Origin: Cylindrotheca closterium
Taxonomy: Eukaryota > Bacillariophyta > Bacillariophyceae > Bacillariales > Bacillariaceae
Assembly: GCA_933822405.4 (NCBI GenBank)
Contig: CAKOGP040002180.1
Span: forward strand, 69,695-133,694
Direction of reading: 5' to 3'
Length of the DNA: 64,000 bases
Each line of letters opens with the position of its first letter. Within the stretch, counting starts at the first letter, position 1. The notes below the pieces were generated by a model. That model had not been told where the DNA came from. It made no database searches and saw nothing but the letters and a program-made list of their open reading frames with translations. Below, piece by piece: positions 41,231 to 51,971 of the stretch. A program made the translations under genes and the position numbers.

Positions 41231-42690
41231 CTAGAAGGAGAGGATGCTGAACCACCAACAAGATTTGACCTAATACTAAAAAACAGGAATTTACTTGGGC
41301 CTCACGGCCTAACGTCAATCTAAGCGAGCTTCATGATCTGAAGCACGTACACGTGTACAAGGAGAAGGTCTTTACAGAGTCATACCAGAAAAATTCGATG
41401 GATTGGACTTTGTAGGTCACGCGAATCCCCATGACAAAGAATCTAAAAGAATTCTATACTTCTTACAAAGCAATCGAAGATGGAGCCATATTAGGTTATC
41501 AGACGATGGAACGACAAGGGCTTCGCCTGAGTTCTTGAGTTTGGTTGTCGTTGCCCTTACAAAAACCAAAACCTTGGAAAATCTTCCGTTGGACCTAAAT
41601 TTCTTTGCGTGTCTTAACTCTGGAATGCAAACCCTAACGCACCTGAGGGTGTTTACTGGCTCTGTACCAATTTCTTTCGAGGCGGCAGCTATGTTTGCGA
41701 ATGGTTTTGACTATGTCAACTTCCTTGGCAATTCTTCAAATCGCCGAGACATGTCGCTTCGAACATGGTGCTGGTCTGAAAGTGATGAAAGGGGTGGAAC
41801 GAAACAAAAGTTTGAACAAGTTGATTATATCTGAGTCTAATCTCAGTATGGTAGCCATGTCGTCGATCCTTCGTGCAGTATCTGACGGGGAGGTCCCAAA
41901 ACTCGTTACTTTGGATGTCAAGCTCAAACCAAGGAGCGATTGCATACAATTATTGACGAGGCTGATGTGTAGTGACACCTGTCACTTGGAAGATCTAAAG
42001 ATTGACGAAGATGACTATGACATATCAAGTATGTTTCGGACTGATGGCATTCCAACAGGGACTGTCAACCGAATGTTGGAAAAATTGGAAATATGTTTTG
42101 GTCGGTTTGATGACTCCTATTTGGCTTCTTTGCTGCCAATGATGCCCAATTTGTTGGATCTCGATTTAAAAAGTTGTAATCTATCTGACATCTCGCCGAT
42201 TGTCAATCATCTGTGTCACCCCAGCACTGCTATCAGGACGATTGAGCTTTGTGACGCCGATGAAGATATTGGACTAGACCAAGTGGAGTATTTTGCGTCA
42301 CATTTGCGTGACATGCAATCTTTGACAGATGTATATATTGGCCTTAGTTTCCGGGGCGATGATGAAAATGACGGCTTGGAGCGATTTCAAAACATACTTC
42401 GAATCTTTTCAAGTTGCTGGAACCTGGAAACGTTTGAATTCTATGGCCTCAGCGATACTCTGGAAAAACTTGTCAAGGAGTCCAATCTAAATCTCACTTT
42501 CGCTATCAATGGTGGCTGGAGGAGAGAACTTTGCTACAATCAGCACTACAGAGAGTCCTCAGCGCCGCCGCCGAAACTATTGCCTCTGATCATTGCAAGA
42601 GCACTTCGCAACACAACTGTACGTTCGCTTCGCGCTGATGTAGTATTATCACTCTTGCGTGAGCGAATCGGTGATATCATACGAAATTAG
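41231..42690 (+). pseudogene. LRR-like family copy E (pseudogene)
   Basis: Tandem partner of copy F (43167..44678) and related to copies A-D. The start region is disrupted: sequence matching the GAGGATGCT part of F follows a changed, ATG-less stretch. An insertion at the HVQGED region (about 41346-41362, CACGTACACGTGTAC) breaks the frame, and an extra T at about 41705 (GGTTTTGAC against GGTTTGAC in F) breaks it again. From 41695 to the stop at 42690 the frame is open and encodes the second half (331 aa when read from 41695) including the C-terminal signature GGWRREL, LLPLIIARALRN, LLRERIGDI. A truncated product is possible, but the full protein cannot be made without frameshifting. Confidence 0.75.
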
Positions 42691-43166
42691 ACAATGGGGA
42701 AGTAACGAATATCATCATCATTAGTACTCTTGGGTCTCGGGGGCAATGCGATTCGGAGTCTTCATAATGTGAAGGACAGTGACTGAACTCGAATGAAGTC
42801 GAAAAAGACTTGCACTTCCATCTATCCTATTGGGAAGCTCTATTGCTCACAATTAAAAAAACCATAAGCGCCAATCCTATTCCAATCCCAACGTCATGAG
42901 TAGCTAGTATCTACATTGTCGACGTATCGAAATCCACCAAGAAGGCGCCTCAAATCCAATCGTGCTCACCGACACGAGACATCACTTCTGATTTCGAGTA
43001 TAGCAATAACGAATTGCCTATGAGCAAAGGTAGAAGAGTCAACTTGCATCATCTGGCCCGATGGATATATCATGGTCCATTGCCTGCTGTCATGTACAGT
43101 ATCATCACGACGTCGCCCGGCTTCATTTCTGGAAGGGCTAAGTTAGTACGGTACGGTTTGACATAG
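42691..43166. repeat. 3' flank of duplicated unit E
   Basis: 476 bp without a gene. About 42691-43090 is recognisably homologous to the 3' flank of copy F (TCGGGTCTCGG-like, CGATTCGGAGT, CACCAAGAAGGCG, GACACGAGACATCACTTCT). This shows that the tandem duplication covered about 1.9 kb, not only the gene. Confidence 0.55.
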
Positions 43167-44678
43167 ATGACAAATCACACAAGGGGATTTCAAAATATTG
43201 AACCAAGCACCATGTCCGACGACGATTATTCCTTTTCAGATGGAGAGGATGCTCGATCACTAGCAGAATTTGACGCATTGTTTTTCGAAAGCATTGGAGA
43301 AGGGACTCGCCTGAGCGAGCTTCATGATTTGAAGCACGTACAAGGAGAAGACCTGCACATAGTCTTACCAGAAAATTTTGATGGATTGCGCTTTGCGGGT
43401 TTTGTGAATCCACATGACAAAGAATACAAGAGAGTATTATATCTTTTACAAAGCAATCGAAGATGGAGACGCATTCTATTATCAGACGATGGTGCGGCAA
43501 GCGCATCGCCTGAGTTCTTGAGTCTGGTTGTACTAGCACTTACAAAAACCAATGACGTAACCTTGATGGAATGCCCATTGGACCAGAATTTTTTTGCATG
43601 TCTAAACTCTGGAATGCATACCTTAAAACAACTGATAATGATGGGCGGATCTGATCCAATTTCTTTCGAGGCAGCTGCTATGTTTGCGAATGGTTTGACT
43701 ATATCATCTTCCTTGGAAGTGCTTGAAATCAACCATGCTTGTCGCTTCGAGCATGGTGCTGGTCTGAAGGTGGTGGAAGGAATTGGACGAAACAAAAGCT
43801 TGAAGAGTTTGACCATAGCTGAGTCGAATCTCAGTCCGGTAGCCATGACGTCGATTCTTCGTGCAGTGTCTGAGGGCAAGGTCCCGAAACTCTCTATGTT
43901 GAATGTCAAGCTCAAACATGAGAGCAGTTGCACACAACTGTTGACGATATTGATTTCTAGTGATACCTGTCACTTGGAAAAGCTCACAATCAACGAAGAT
44001 GACTATGACATATCACCAAGTATGTTTCGGACTGATGGCATTCCAACAGGGACTGTCAACCGAATGTTGGAAAAATTGGAAATATGTTCTGGCCGGTTTG
44101 ATGACTCCTATTTGGCTTCTTTGCTGCCAAGGATGCCCAATTTGTTGGATCTCGATTTAAAAAGTTGTAATCTATCAGACATCACGCCGATTATCAATCA
44201 TCTGCGTCATCCCAGCACTATAATCAGGTCGATTGGACTTTCCGCCAATTTTGATATTGGACTAGACCAAGCTGAGTATTTTGCGTCATGTTTGGATGAT
44301 ATGCAATCGTTAACAGATGCGAATATTTGCCTTGATTTGTCGTACTGTTGTGAAAACGACGACTTGGAACGATTCCAAAAAGTGGTGCGAATCCTGTCAA
44401 ATTGCTGGAACCTGGAAAGTTTTGAATTTCATAGCATGAGCGATGGTGTGGAAAAACTTGTAAAGGAGTCCAATCTGAATCTCACTTTCGCTATCAATTG
44501 TGGCTGGAGGAGAGAACTTTGCTACAAGCAGCGCTACAGAGAGTCCTCAGCACCCCCGTCGAAACTATTACCACTGATCATTGCAAGAGCACTTCGCAAA
44601 ACTACTTCTTCTACGCTTCGCGCTGATGTAGTATTATCACTCTTTCGAGAGCGAATCTGTGATATCATTCAAAATTAG
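43167..44678 (+). CDS. Leucine-rich-repeat-like family protein, intact copy F
   Basis: 503 aa from the ATG at 43167, or 488 aa from the ATG at 43212, which matches the MSDD start shared by the family; no intron. The architecture equals that of copy C: acidic N-terminus (MSDDDYSFSDGED), LHDLKHVQGEDLHIVLPENFDGLRF, RVLYLLQSNRRWRR, then irregular leucine-rich units (LVVLALTKTNDVTLMECPL, LLDLDLKSCNLSDITPIINHLRHPS), and the C-terminal block INCGWRRELC, LLPLIIARALRKT, LFRERICDIIQN. No signal peptide or membrane span. Function unknown. It is the only intact member of the second cluster, 30 kb from copy C. Its middle third is much closer to copy E than the flanking parts are. Confidence 0.8.
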   Translation: MTNHTRGFQNIEPSTMSDDDYSFSDGEDARSLAEFDALFFESIGEGTRLSELHDLKHVQGEDLHIVLPENFDGLRFAGFVNPHDKEYKRVLYLLQSNRRWRRILLSDDGAASASPEFLSLVVLALTKTNDVTLMECPLDQNFFACLNSGMHTLKQLIMMGGSDPISFEAAAMFANGLTISSSLEVLEINHACRFEHGAGLKVVEGIGRNKSLKSLTIAESNLSPVAMTSILRAVSEGKVPKLSMLNVKLKHESSCTQLLTILISSDTCHLEKLTINEDDYDISPSMFRTDGIPTGTVNRMLEKLEICSGRFDDSYLASLLPRMPNLLDLDLKSCNLSDITPIINHLRHPSTIIRSIGLSANFDIGLDQAEYFASCLDDMQSLTDANICLDLSYCCENDDLERFQKVVRILSNCWNLESFEFHSMSDGVEKLVKESNLNLTFAINCGWRRELCYKQRYRESSAPPSKLLPLIIARALRKTTSSTLRADVVLSLFRERICDIIQN

Positions 44679-45312
44679 TCGATGGGAAAGTAAAAATAAT
44701 TGAGAATATCATCAAGAGTACTTTCAACTTTCGGGTCTCGGAAGCAATACGATTCGGAGTTGTCGTCATAAAAAGAGATGGACAGAGAAATGAAGTGAAG
44801 TGAAGCGAAACGAAACGAAGGCTTAGCCATCCATCCATCCATCCCATTTAGAAACTCTACAACTCACAACAACAAGTCATGAAAGTCTATCCTAGCGATT
44901 GTATTCCATCATCAAAAGCAGTATCTTTGCAGTCGATATCCCCATCATTGCATTGTTGGTCTCAGTCGTATTGACATCACCAAGAAGGCGTCTGAAATCG
45001 AATCGTGCGCTATCACCAGATTTTGACACGAGACATCACTTCTATGATCGAATGAAGAAGAATTATGGTAGCTATCCAGTAGCGAAAAGGGGAAAGTCAA
45101 GTTGCATGTCAGTAACTCTATGGTGGTCCCTTCTACTTTGTTATCATTGTTCCAAGGAAGCTAAGACTGAAACCCGTTTTAGTGAAATACCGTAGTGGAT
45201 GCACGAGTAATAATTCAATGTCTTTATCTATGTATTTAACACATGCTAGTCTATTTTGTTTTGTTGGCTTTCCCCGGTGCTCAATTTAGTTACATACAAT
45301 ACCACATGGGGT
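44679..45312. other. 3' flank of duplicated unit F and intergenic sequence
   Basis: 634 bp without a credible gene. 44690-45140 is homologous to the 3' flank of copy E. Microsatellites (GAAAC/GAAGT)n at about 44789-44820 and (ATCC)n at about 44827-44846 are present only here and not in E. Confidence 0.45.
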
Positions 45313-45846
45313 CTAGACTTGCTCATACACCTCAATGTTTTCTTGCGTAATTTGTTGTGGAGCAAAGTACATGGAAACTCCATCAAACGCCTGTTCTTCT
45401 TCCAAAGAAGGAATACTCTGTTCGGTTGCCACACTGGATAAGGTTGGCGACATTGCAACCTTTCCTTGAACTAGTCGGGCTCTGATCCTTGGGCTATTAG
45501 ACTTGGCTTCACTGTACTTGCGAGGCATCTTGTCAGGTCGAATGGTATTGTGTCGCACATCCAAGCCTTCGCGGAGGGCTTGGCCAGTCTTGCCTAGGGC
45601 TTTCTTGGAGGGCACTTCAACCCACGTATCTGTTGTAGTGTCTCGCTTGAGGAATCGGCCGCCATTTTGCCTTATCCTTTCGACAACCCTTGATGCTATT
45701 TGCGCCTTTTCCTTCTTTCGTGCTCCCAAATACACTTCTTGATACTCCGCGACGATGGCACGGAATCTCTTGTTGCCAATGTGAGTGTTGGTAGCACCGC
45801 CTCGTCCACAAAGGACATCGTTTTCGCTTATGCATGCATCAGTCAT
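45313..45846 (-). CDS. Small DUF6824-domain protein
   Basis: 177 aa, one exon. Residues about 8-100 are a complete DUF6824 domain: ENDVLCGRGGATNTHIGNKRF, YLGARKKEKAQIASRVVERI, NGGRFLKRDT, ALREGLDVRHN. The remaining about 75 residues are Ser/Pro-rich with a basic patch and an acidic end. It is a second, minimal version of the domain found in the 750-aa protein at 36357; the two share the core but not the flanks. The family is diatom-abundant and of unknown function. The gene is convergent with LRR-like copy F. Confidence 0.85.
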   Translation of the reverse strand: MTDACISENDVLCGRGGATNTHIGNKRFRAIVAEYQEVYLGARKKEKAQIASRVVERIRQNGGRFLKRDTTTDTWVEVPSKKALGKTGQALREGLDVRHNTIRPDKMPRKYSEAKSNSPRIRARLVQGKVAMSPTLSSVATEQSIPSLEEEQAFDGVSMYFAPQQITQENIEVYEQV

Positions 45847-46496
45847 GTTTGCTTCTGTGTGTCGAACTTTAGATACTTTTCTTGTTGCGTCTGAAACTTT
45901 CTTTCGTGTTTCTTGTGAGTTTGAATTGTGAACTGACGAGGAAGTTCACGCTTCGTTCTTTCCTCCCTTTCCACGATTGAATTCACTTCAGTGGGGTGAT
46001 TGATTTTCTACGCAAATCTACATGTTCTTGGTCATAATAGTAGGGGTCCTACGGTTTTCTCTACGTGTGTCACTTCTCCAAATGGTTTGGCTCGCGCACC
46101 ACCACGAACGAGAAGCGATCGAAGCTGCTTCCGTTCTGATCGGATTAGTTTGCCATGGTGGAAACAAGGCCGCTCTACCTAATATACTATAGCCGCCTCT
46201 CTAAACTCACTTCTAATCGAGTTCTTAATATAAAGATCGATCCACTTCAACAGGAAGTGGAGGATACCTTGCCTTGGTAATTGTACGAAATTGAAATCAT
46301 CAAAGCGAACTGGAATACTACACCAGAAAAGGTAGTTTGGCTTTTTACCATTTCAGTCCCACGAATCTTTGCAGGGACAGGCCATGAAAGAAGGCCTCGC
46401 GATCCAGTTTGGATTTCAGTTTCTTCTAGGCCATAGTGCTGCATCATCAATGTAATGGTGCAATTTTGTCGTCTCTCATCGTGCAAATAACTACGC
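45847..46496. other. Intergenic region with an open frame overlapping the PPR gene end
   Basis: 650 bp. Most of it shows nothing recognisable, but on the minus strand a frame different from the annotated PPR frame is open from about 46636 to 46247 and reads like protein (WIPVFNYGANGKRWW, VPRDGTVSIPVSALF). It may be a C-terminal continuation of the PPR gene after a frame change; see findings. Confidence 0.4.
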
Positions 46497-49064
46497 TCAA
46501 ATAATGCGGAAACCGGAATCGACACTGTTCCATCCCTTGGAACGAAGAAAGACATCGTCCACCATCGCTTGCCGTTTGCCCCATAATTGAAAACCGGAAT
46601 CCACCTGGTTCCAACCATGTTCTTTGAATATGTCATCCTCCCTATCCACCGAGTCGTTCAAACCAAATAGGCTGGCTTCTTCTTCCCAAGTATCCGCCAT
46701 CCGACCACTCATGACCACTTGGATGGACATTTTTCGTTTTTCGAGTTGTCCTTCGGCCCACTCCATCTTTTCCGCATCTCGCAACACTCCGGCAATGAAT
46801 CGAACCTCCTGTGGGTGGATACTTCGGGTTCTACTGTGTTCCACCAATGTCTTGAGGATACTAAAAAATAGCAAAAAGGGGCATGTATCAGTAAAACAAT
46901 TGTCATGACAAAGTAGTAAAATTCAACAACAACCATCCTCCACTTACATGTCCACCAAGGCTTTGTCTGGAACAATCCGTCTCTTGTATTTCATGTTTTC
47001 ATACAACTTTTGTGCTGCCATGGATCCCTTCAACGAGTTCTTTTGGAGTAGACAAGTGATAATGGAGGAAAAGGATGTCACATCTGGCACTTGGCGCCTA
47101 CTCTTTTCGCTAAAGTAGTATTTGAATGTCTTGCGGGCCATGGAATCGTTCTGGCACAGGGTACAAGCATGTAACAAGGCATTGATAGCTGTCACATCTG
47201 GCTTCTGAATCCCTTCAAATGCCTTCAACGCACCACGCAAGTCCCCAGCGGCACTTTGGAGTTGAATGATAGATGTGGCAACCTTGATGTTGCGTAACGA
47301 GACAACTCGATCAGCATGTAGTGTTTCAATCAATGTCATGGCCTCTGCTACACGCGGCTCCTCGCATTCTCCAAAGGCCCCAAGGATCACAGCCATGGTG
47401 TTGGCGTTGGGTCGAACTCCCTTTCCCATCATTTCTTTCAGCAGTCCGAGCGAATGATCGATATTGGCATTGAATTCAATGTGATTCAAGTCATTTCGCC
47501 TATGAACAAGCCCAGAAATGAGAGCGTTGTAGGTCACGGTGTTAACTTTCAACCCTTGTCGTCTCATATACGACATGATGCCTCGGGCTTTGTCCACATT
47601 TCCTTTCCGACCCAAGGCTCCAATCACTGGGGTGAAGGCAAACTCGTTGGGTTTCAGGTCTCGTGCTCCCATAAGCTTCAAGATCAAAGCAGCTTTCTTG
47701 ACGTCTCCATTCTTAGAGTAAGCATCAATGAGCGTGGTATAGGCGTCGGCATTTTGGTGTCGTCCTTTCGACATTTTTGATGGAGCCTCCGTGTACTTTT
47801 TCAAGAGTTCTTCGGCAAACTCATAGTCTCGAGCTTTCACTGCCGCCTGCACTAAAGTGTTGGTGGTCACATGATCCCAAAAGCCGTGTTCTCTGATTTC
47901 TTCCGTCAAACGGAGCGCATCCTGAAGTTTGCCATTTTTGGCAAGCCCCTTCAGCACAATGTTGTAGGTTCGTTGATTTGGAAGTGGAGCAGGTTCCATG
48001 TCGAGCAATTTTTGATGATCTGGACTCAGTTCGCCTCTTTTTTGAGGATCTCTCAGTGCACCAAAGATTCGTTGCGCTGTGACCAGGTCATTGCAATTCA
48101 CATAGGCATCAATCAAACTATTCAACATGATAATGTCGGCTTGGACCCCACAAGCGTTTGCACGGTTCAGCAACATTTCAATGCTATTAATGTCCCGCAA
48201 TCGACCGTACCCCTTCAGCAGAATGGAGTAGGCTACTGCTGACAAAGAAGGAGCATTAGGAGTCCGCTCTTGGAGTGCCACAACCTTGTGTGCCATGGTC
48301 ATGTCGCCATTGATTGCATAGGCGTTGAGCACTCTGTTGAAGTCACTCTCGTGGAGTTTTCCATTCTTCTTGTCTCCATGACGAACGCCGACTCCAGTCA
48401 CTAGTCGTTGCAATACTCGGAATGCCGCATTGGCGCTTCGCAGATCATGGGTAGTCTGACTGGACTCTTTGACTCCAGTCAGTGCCTTCAAACCACTCAA
48501 CAGCGTCCTTCGTGGAATTTGATTGTATGGTTCACAAAGTGATTCAGAAGACAATTGAAGTTGTATCAGCGAAGCTCCTAACGAGACCCGGTCCGAAGCG
48601 GCACGCCCACGATAGGGTGGTGCAAAAGCTCGGTCGAAGAATACATGAAAGGTCCCGTCCACCACTTGTGACAATTCTTTCATATCTTCGGCTGGTAGCC
48701 CATCTTCCTCTTGTAGGTATTCTGTCATGGCACGGATCATTTCTTTGGCACCATCGTATTCTCTTTTTGATAGAAACTGAACCACATTTTTCTTGATTTC
48801 CTGAAACTCTCGGACCTTGTCGTTGTTGGACTGCGACTGTTGTAGCTCGGAATAGGTGAAGCTGCTTTGCTCCAAGATAACATTGCTGTTTCTATTGATG
48901 GAAGACTGTCTGGAAGTAGCAGGTGGCTGCAGCAGTAACGAGTTGGACACTTCAACAAAGAATGCTGCCAAGGAAACTACGACCAACATGGAGGTGGTTG
49001 CTGGGCCTCTCATTCTCTTCCGCCTTATTCTTGTCAGTATTCTAGCTTCTTCTGCATTTCTCAT
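46497..49064 (-). CDS. Pentatricopeptide repeat (PPR) protein with signal peptide
   Basis: complement(join(46497..46860,46948..49064)), 826 aa, with one 87-bp GT-AG intron that joins VDII to LKTL. The most N-terminal ATG (49064) gives a basic leader; from MRGPATTSM (residue 18) a signal-peptide-like stretch follows (MLVVVSLAAFFVEVSNS). The body contains at least ten 35-residue PPR motifs, for example AYSILLKGYGRLRDINSIEMLLNRA, TYNIVLKGLAKNGKLQDALRL, AYTTLIDAYSKNGDVKKAALIL and TYNALISGLVHRRND. PPR proteins bind organellar RNA in a sequence-specific way and act in processing, stability or translation. The leader suggests plastid rather than mitochondrial import in a diatom, but the Phe-containing cleavage motif is not clear. 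The C-terminal end is uncertain because a second frame is open over the last 140 bp. Confidence 0.85.
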
Positions 49065-49545
49065 CTCTTATTGTTGAGCCTATAGATAGAGAAAGAGTAG
49101 CCCACTTGTTTGCATTCCGGTTTGTAGCGAATGGAGATTATTACAAATGGAAGATACGAATGATTTTATTCATACCGTAGAAATGATGTCGTCAGCTTTC
49201 TCTTCTCTTCGATTGATGCAGCAAGTAAAGTGCGTCTGTCTCTCTCTGGGCCTAAAGAAGTACGCCACCTCACTGAAATGACTTCGCCGACTGTTGTGAT
49301 TTTCTATGCTACAGTACTGTAACATCCTGAATGCACGAGCCGAGGACCAGCTGCATTATACAGTAGTACCCTTCACTTCTTTCACATTCCTACAATATAA
49401 CCATTTTGTGAATATAATCATTTTATAACAAAACATTGTTGCACTAAACATAATATTACTGTAGCACTTCTTTCCCAAACCCTTTTTGCCGCATCCATCA
49501 ATCATATAAAAAATTAGGATAATAGTACATCATACTGGTGTATAA
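49065..49545. other. Intergenic region, PPR promoter and SGF29 3' flank
   Basis: 481 bp, AT-rich, with CTACAGTACTGTAAC (near 49308-49322) and TACAGTAGTACC (near 49359) short palindromes. No gene. Confidence 0.4.
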
Positions 49546-50703
49546 TTACGGCTTGGTGGCAGTGGGAGGAGCCAAGTCCACATCTTCATTCTCATCGTAA
49601 AAGTAGTCCGGAGGAGCTGGAATAACATAACGACTGGGAACTCGTCGATGTGGCGTACGTCCATATTGATCTTCATCATCTTCAAACTTGACAATGACTT
49701 CCTTGACACAAGGAATACCGCGTTCCAATTCCCAAACGGGACTCTTGGCGACCTTGGCCTTGTAAAAACTAGTCGTTTCGGGGAAGATTGCCATGACGTC
49801 CTTGCCCTTGTCAAAGCACCCTTCTGTTCCCGTACTCAGTCGCATGACGTGGCTCCAAGGCAATCGAATCAACTTGCTCGTGTCATCCTCATCTTGGACA
49901 TCGTAGGTCTCGGTATCAATGTAGAATCGTTGGACACTGGCCAAAATCCAGCTTCCATTCTCGTCAGTGCGAGTGACCTAAATGGTTTGGTTTGAACAAA
50001 TAAAAAGAAAGAAATGAAATGAAATGAAAATTTGCAATGTCAGTCACAGATGTCACCTATTTATTTGTGTCATTTTTCATTTTTCAATCTCAACCAAACA
50101 CAAAAGGCACATACCTTGGCAGCCACTTGTTCTCCCGGTCGTGCCGCAAATCGAGTCCGTCGCCTCTTGACGGACAAACGACAACCATCGTAAAATTGAG
50201 TATCCCGAGAATATTCCGTGGCCGCAGTGGTCCCTTGCTGCAAACGTTCGAGAAAGCCACCAATGCAGGCTTCTTCATCAATCTCCAAGGCTTCAAAATG
50301 TCGGGCAACGGCCACGGCGAGTTCGGAAGGAGGAGCTTCGGGACGGACTTGGACACCTGGAAATGATATAGTAATTGAGAGAGGCAAGGTGGAATGGGTA
50401 CATTGTAGTGATGCAACAGAAGCAAGCAATGAATAAAAGGAGCAGAATGCAATATAGTGTCAGCGACAATCAGGCGAATCACAACGCATTGCAATATTAT
50501 ATCTCAAACACGTATAGAATGAATCACTGTTATACTGTAGTGCGTGACATACCATGATGATCAATGTAACTGACCAAAGTCAAACCACCCAATTTCCGAA
50601 AGTCCAAGCCCACTCCTCGAGGATACGAACGAGAATGGCTCGATTTGGACGATTTGCGTTTTTGGCCCGATCCGATTGTTCCAGAAAGTCCGGGAGGAGG
50701 CAT
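49546..50703 (-). CDS. SGF29: SAGA-associated factor 29 (tandem Tudor)
   Basis: complement(join(49546..49977,50115..50356,50553..50703)), 274 aa, three exons with introns of 137 and 196 bp, all GT-AG. Start at the ATG 50703; the frame upstream has no ATG. The N-terminal half is basic (GQKRKSSKSSHSRS), then helical. The C-terminal half (about residues 128-265) matches the SGF29 tandem Tudor domain: QVAAKVTRTDENGSWILASVQRFY, VQDEDDTSKLIRLPWSHVMRL, FDKGKDVMAIFPETTSFYKAKV, VKFEDDEDQYGRTPHRRVPSRYVIPAP. SGF29 is part of the histone acetyltransferase module of SAGA and binds H3K4me3 through this domain; the aromatic residues in ETTSFYKA and the acidic cluster DEDQ are where the ligand pocket lies in the family. 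Confidence 0.88.
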
Positions 50704-51032
50704 TGTTACTCTGATTGATTTAGCCACAGAAGTAGTGGATGATAGTAGGGTATAGAGACTTGCTGTCTAGTTGCTGCAACAGACAATGAATGGAACTACA
50801 GTACTCTATGTTCAAAACTTGTGTGTGTGCGATTTTGACGAGGTCGATGACAACAATACCTTGCCAAAACGCCAAGACTTTTGTCTTTTTGCTATCGCGC
50901 GAGCGCGCAATGTTTTCGACTAATGCGACCGCTAGAATTTGAAAAAATTCATCATCACTCCTTTTCGTCTTCATTCTTCGTCACCTTTCTTGTCTATCGT
51001 GCTTGCTTTGTTCCTCACCAACACAAGAGACC
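50704..51032. promoter_or_regulatory. Divergent promoter between SGF29 and the RI-type LRR gene
   Basis: 329 bp between divergent starts (50703 minus, 51033 plus). The most distinct element is a CG-rich stretch CGCGCGAGCGCGC near 50897-50909. No TATA box was seen. Confidence 0.4.
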
Positions 51033-51971
51033 ATGACAGATGATTCTTCTTCCACCCTAACAGTCCATGAAGAATGTTTGAAAGGCTTGAAAGTTCTAAA
51101 GGACCATGGTCTATTAAAAATACCTGGTGACGAACCCTCCAATGAGGATGATGATGATGATGATCTGACAAGAAGGTGCCATGCCTGGACTTCGGCCAAT
51201 CCCTCACTTCAATTCGACCAAGATGGTTACCTAGTACTTTTGGACATTGGCGGAAAGCGACTCCATAGAGGATTTCCAGCTCCCATGGAGGTATTTGCAC
51301 ATTTTACCAGGTTGCATACCATCAATTTGGCCGGAACCGACTTGCCTTTGGCACAAGTCATGGAGATTTTGAATCGGTTGGTGAATCAATTGGAAGGTGT
51401 CTTTGTGGGAGGCAACGGACTACGAGTGCAAGGCGGAGTGAAATTGGGCGAATGGATTCCTTTGGCAAAACGATTGCGAAAATTGGACGTCCGGTACAAC
51501 GATTTGGAAGGCGATGGAATGGAAGCTCTATGTTGTCAGCAAGGCGGTGGCTTGCAAGAAAACCCATCCGTTCAATTACTATACGCCGAAGGAAATCAAA
51601 TAGGGGACAAAGGTGCCAAGGCGATTGCTAGTTTGTTGGAGCAAGATTCTCTATCCTTGCAAGGACTCTTTTTGGGTGCCAACCAGATTGGTCCAGCAGG
51701 TGCCAAAGCCTTTGCCTCGGCACTCTCTCAAAACAAGACATTGACCAAATTATACTTGGAAGGGAATAATATTAGATTGGAAGGGGCCAATGCCTTTAGC
51801 GATGCATTGGAAGCCATGAATCATAGTAATGGTGCTACTGGGACTGGTGCTATTGGTAGCACACTCAAACATTTGTTTGTTGACAACAACAACATTGGCA
51901 AGGAAGGATCCAAACGATTGGCCAAAGCTTTGAACAGTGATACTGCTATTGGAGAATCCTTATTAGAATGA
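51033..51971 (+). CDS. RI/NLRC-type leucine-rich-repeat protein
   Basis: 312 aa, one exon, from the first in-frame ATG at 51033. A roughly 45-residue acidic N-terminus (including a DDDDDD run) precedes leucine-rich repeats of the ribonuclease-inhibitor type (28-29 residues, LxLxxNxIGxxGAxALAxAL): LLYAEGNQIGDKGAKAIASLL, LFLGANQIGPAGAKAFASAL, LYLEGNNIRLEGANAFSDAL and LFVDNNNIGKEGSKRLAKAL. Earlier repeats are more irregular. No signal peptide, NACHT or other partner domain is present, so it is probably a cytosolic protein-binding scaffold. It is unrelated in repeat type to both the BspA-like protein and the copy A-F family in this window. Confidence 0.82.
   Translation: MTDDSSSTLTVHEECLKGLKVLKDHGLLKIPGDEPSNEDDDDDDLTRRCHAWTSANPSLQFDQDGYLVLLDIGGKRLHRGFPAPMEVFAHFTRLHTINLAGTDLPLAQVMEILNRLVNQLEGVFVGGNGLRVQGGVKLGEWIPLAKRLRKLDVRYNDLEGDGMEALCCQQGGGLQENPSVQLLYAEGNQIGDKGAKAIASLLEQDSLSLQGLFLGANQIGPAGAKAFASALSQNKTLTKLYLEGNNIRLEGANAFSDALEAMNHSNGATGTGAIGSTLKHLFVDNNNIGKEGSKRLAKALNSDTAIGESLLE

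Noticed and set aside
40950..41318. Minus-strand frame of about 122 codons with one possible membrane segment
   Set aside because: It overlaps sequence homologous to the flank of LRR-like copy F, where no equivalent frame is kept; no motif and no clear start context.
44899..45195. Plus-strand open frame with a hydrophobic start after copy F
   Set aside because: It opens with TTG and lies within the duplicated 3' flank; the matching flank of copy E does not keep it open.
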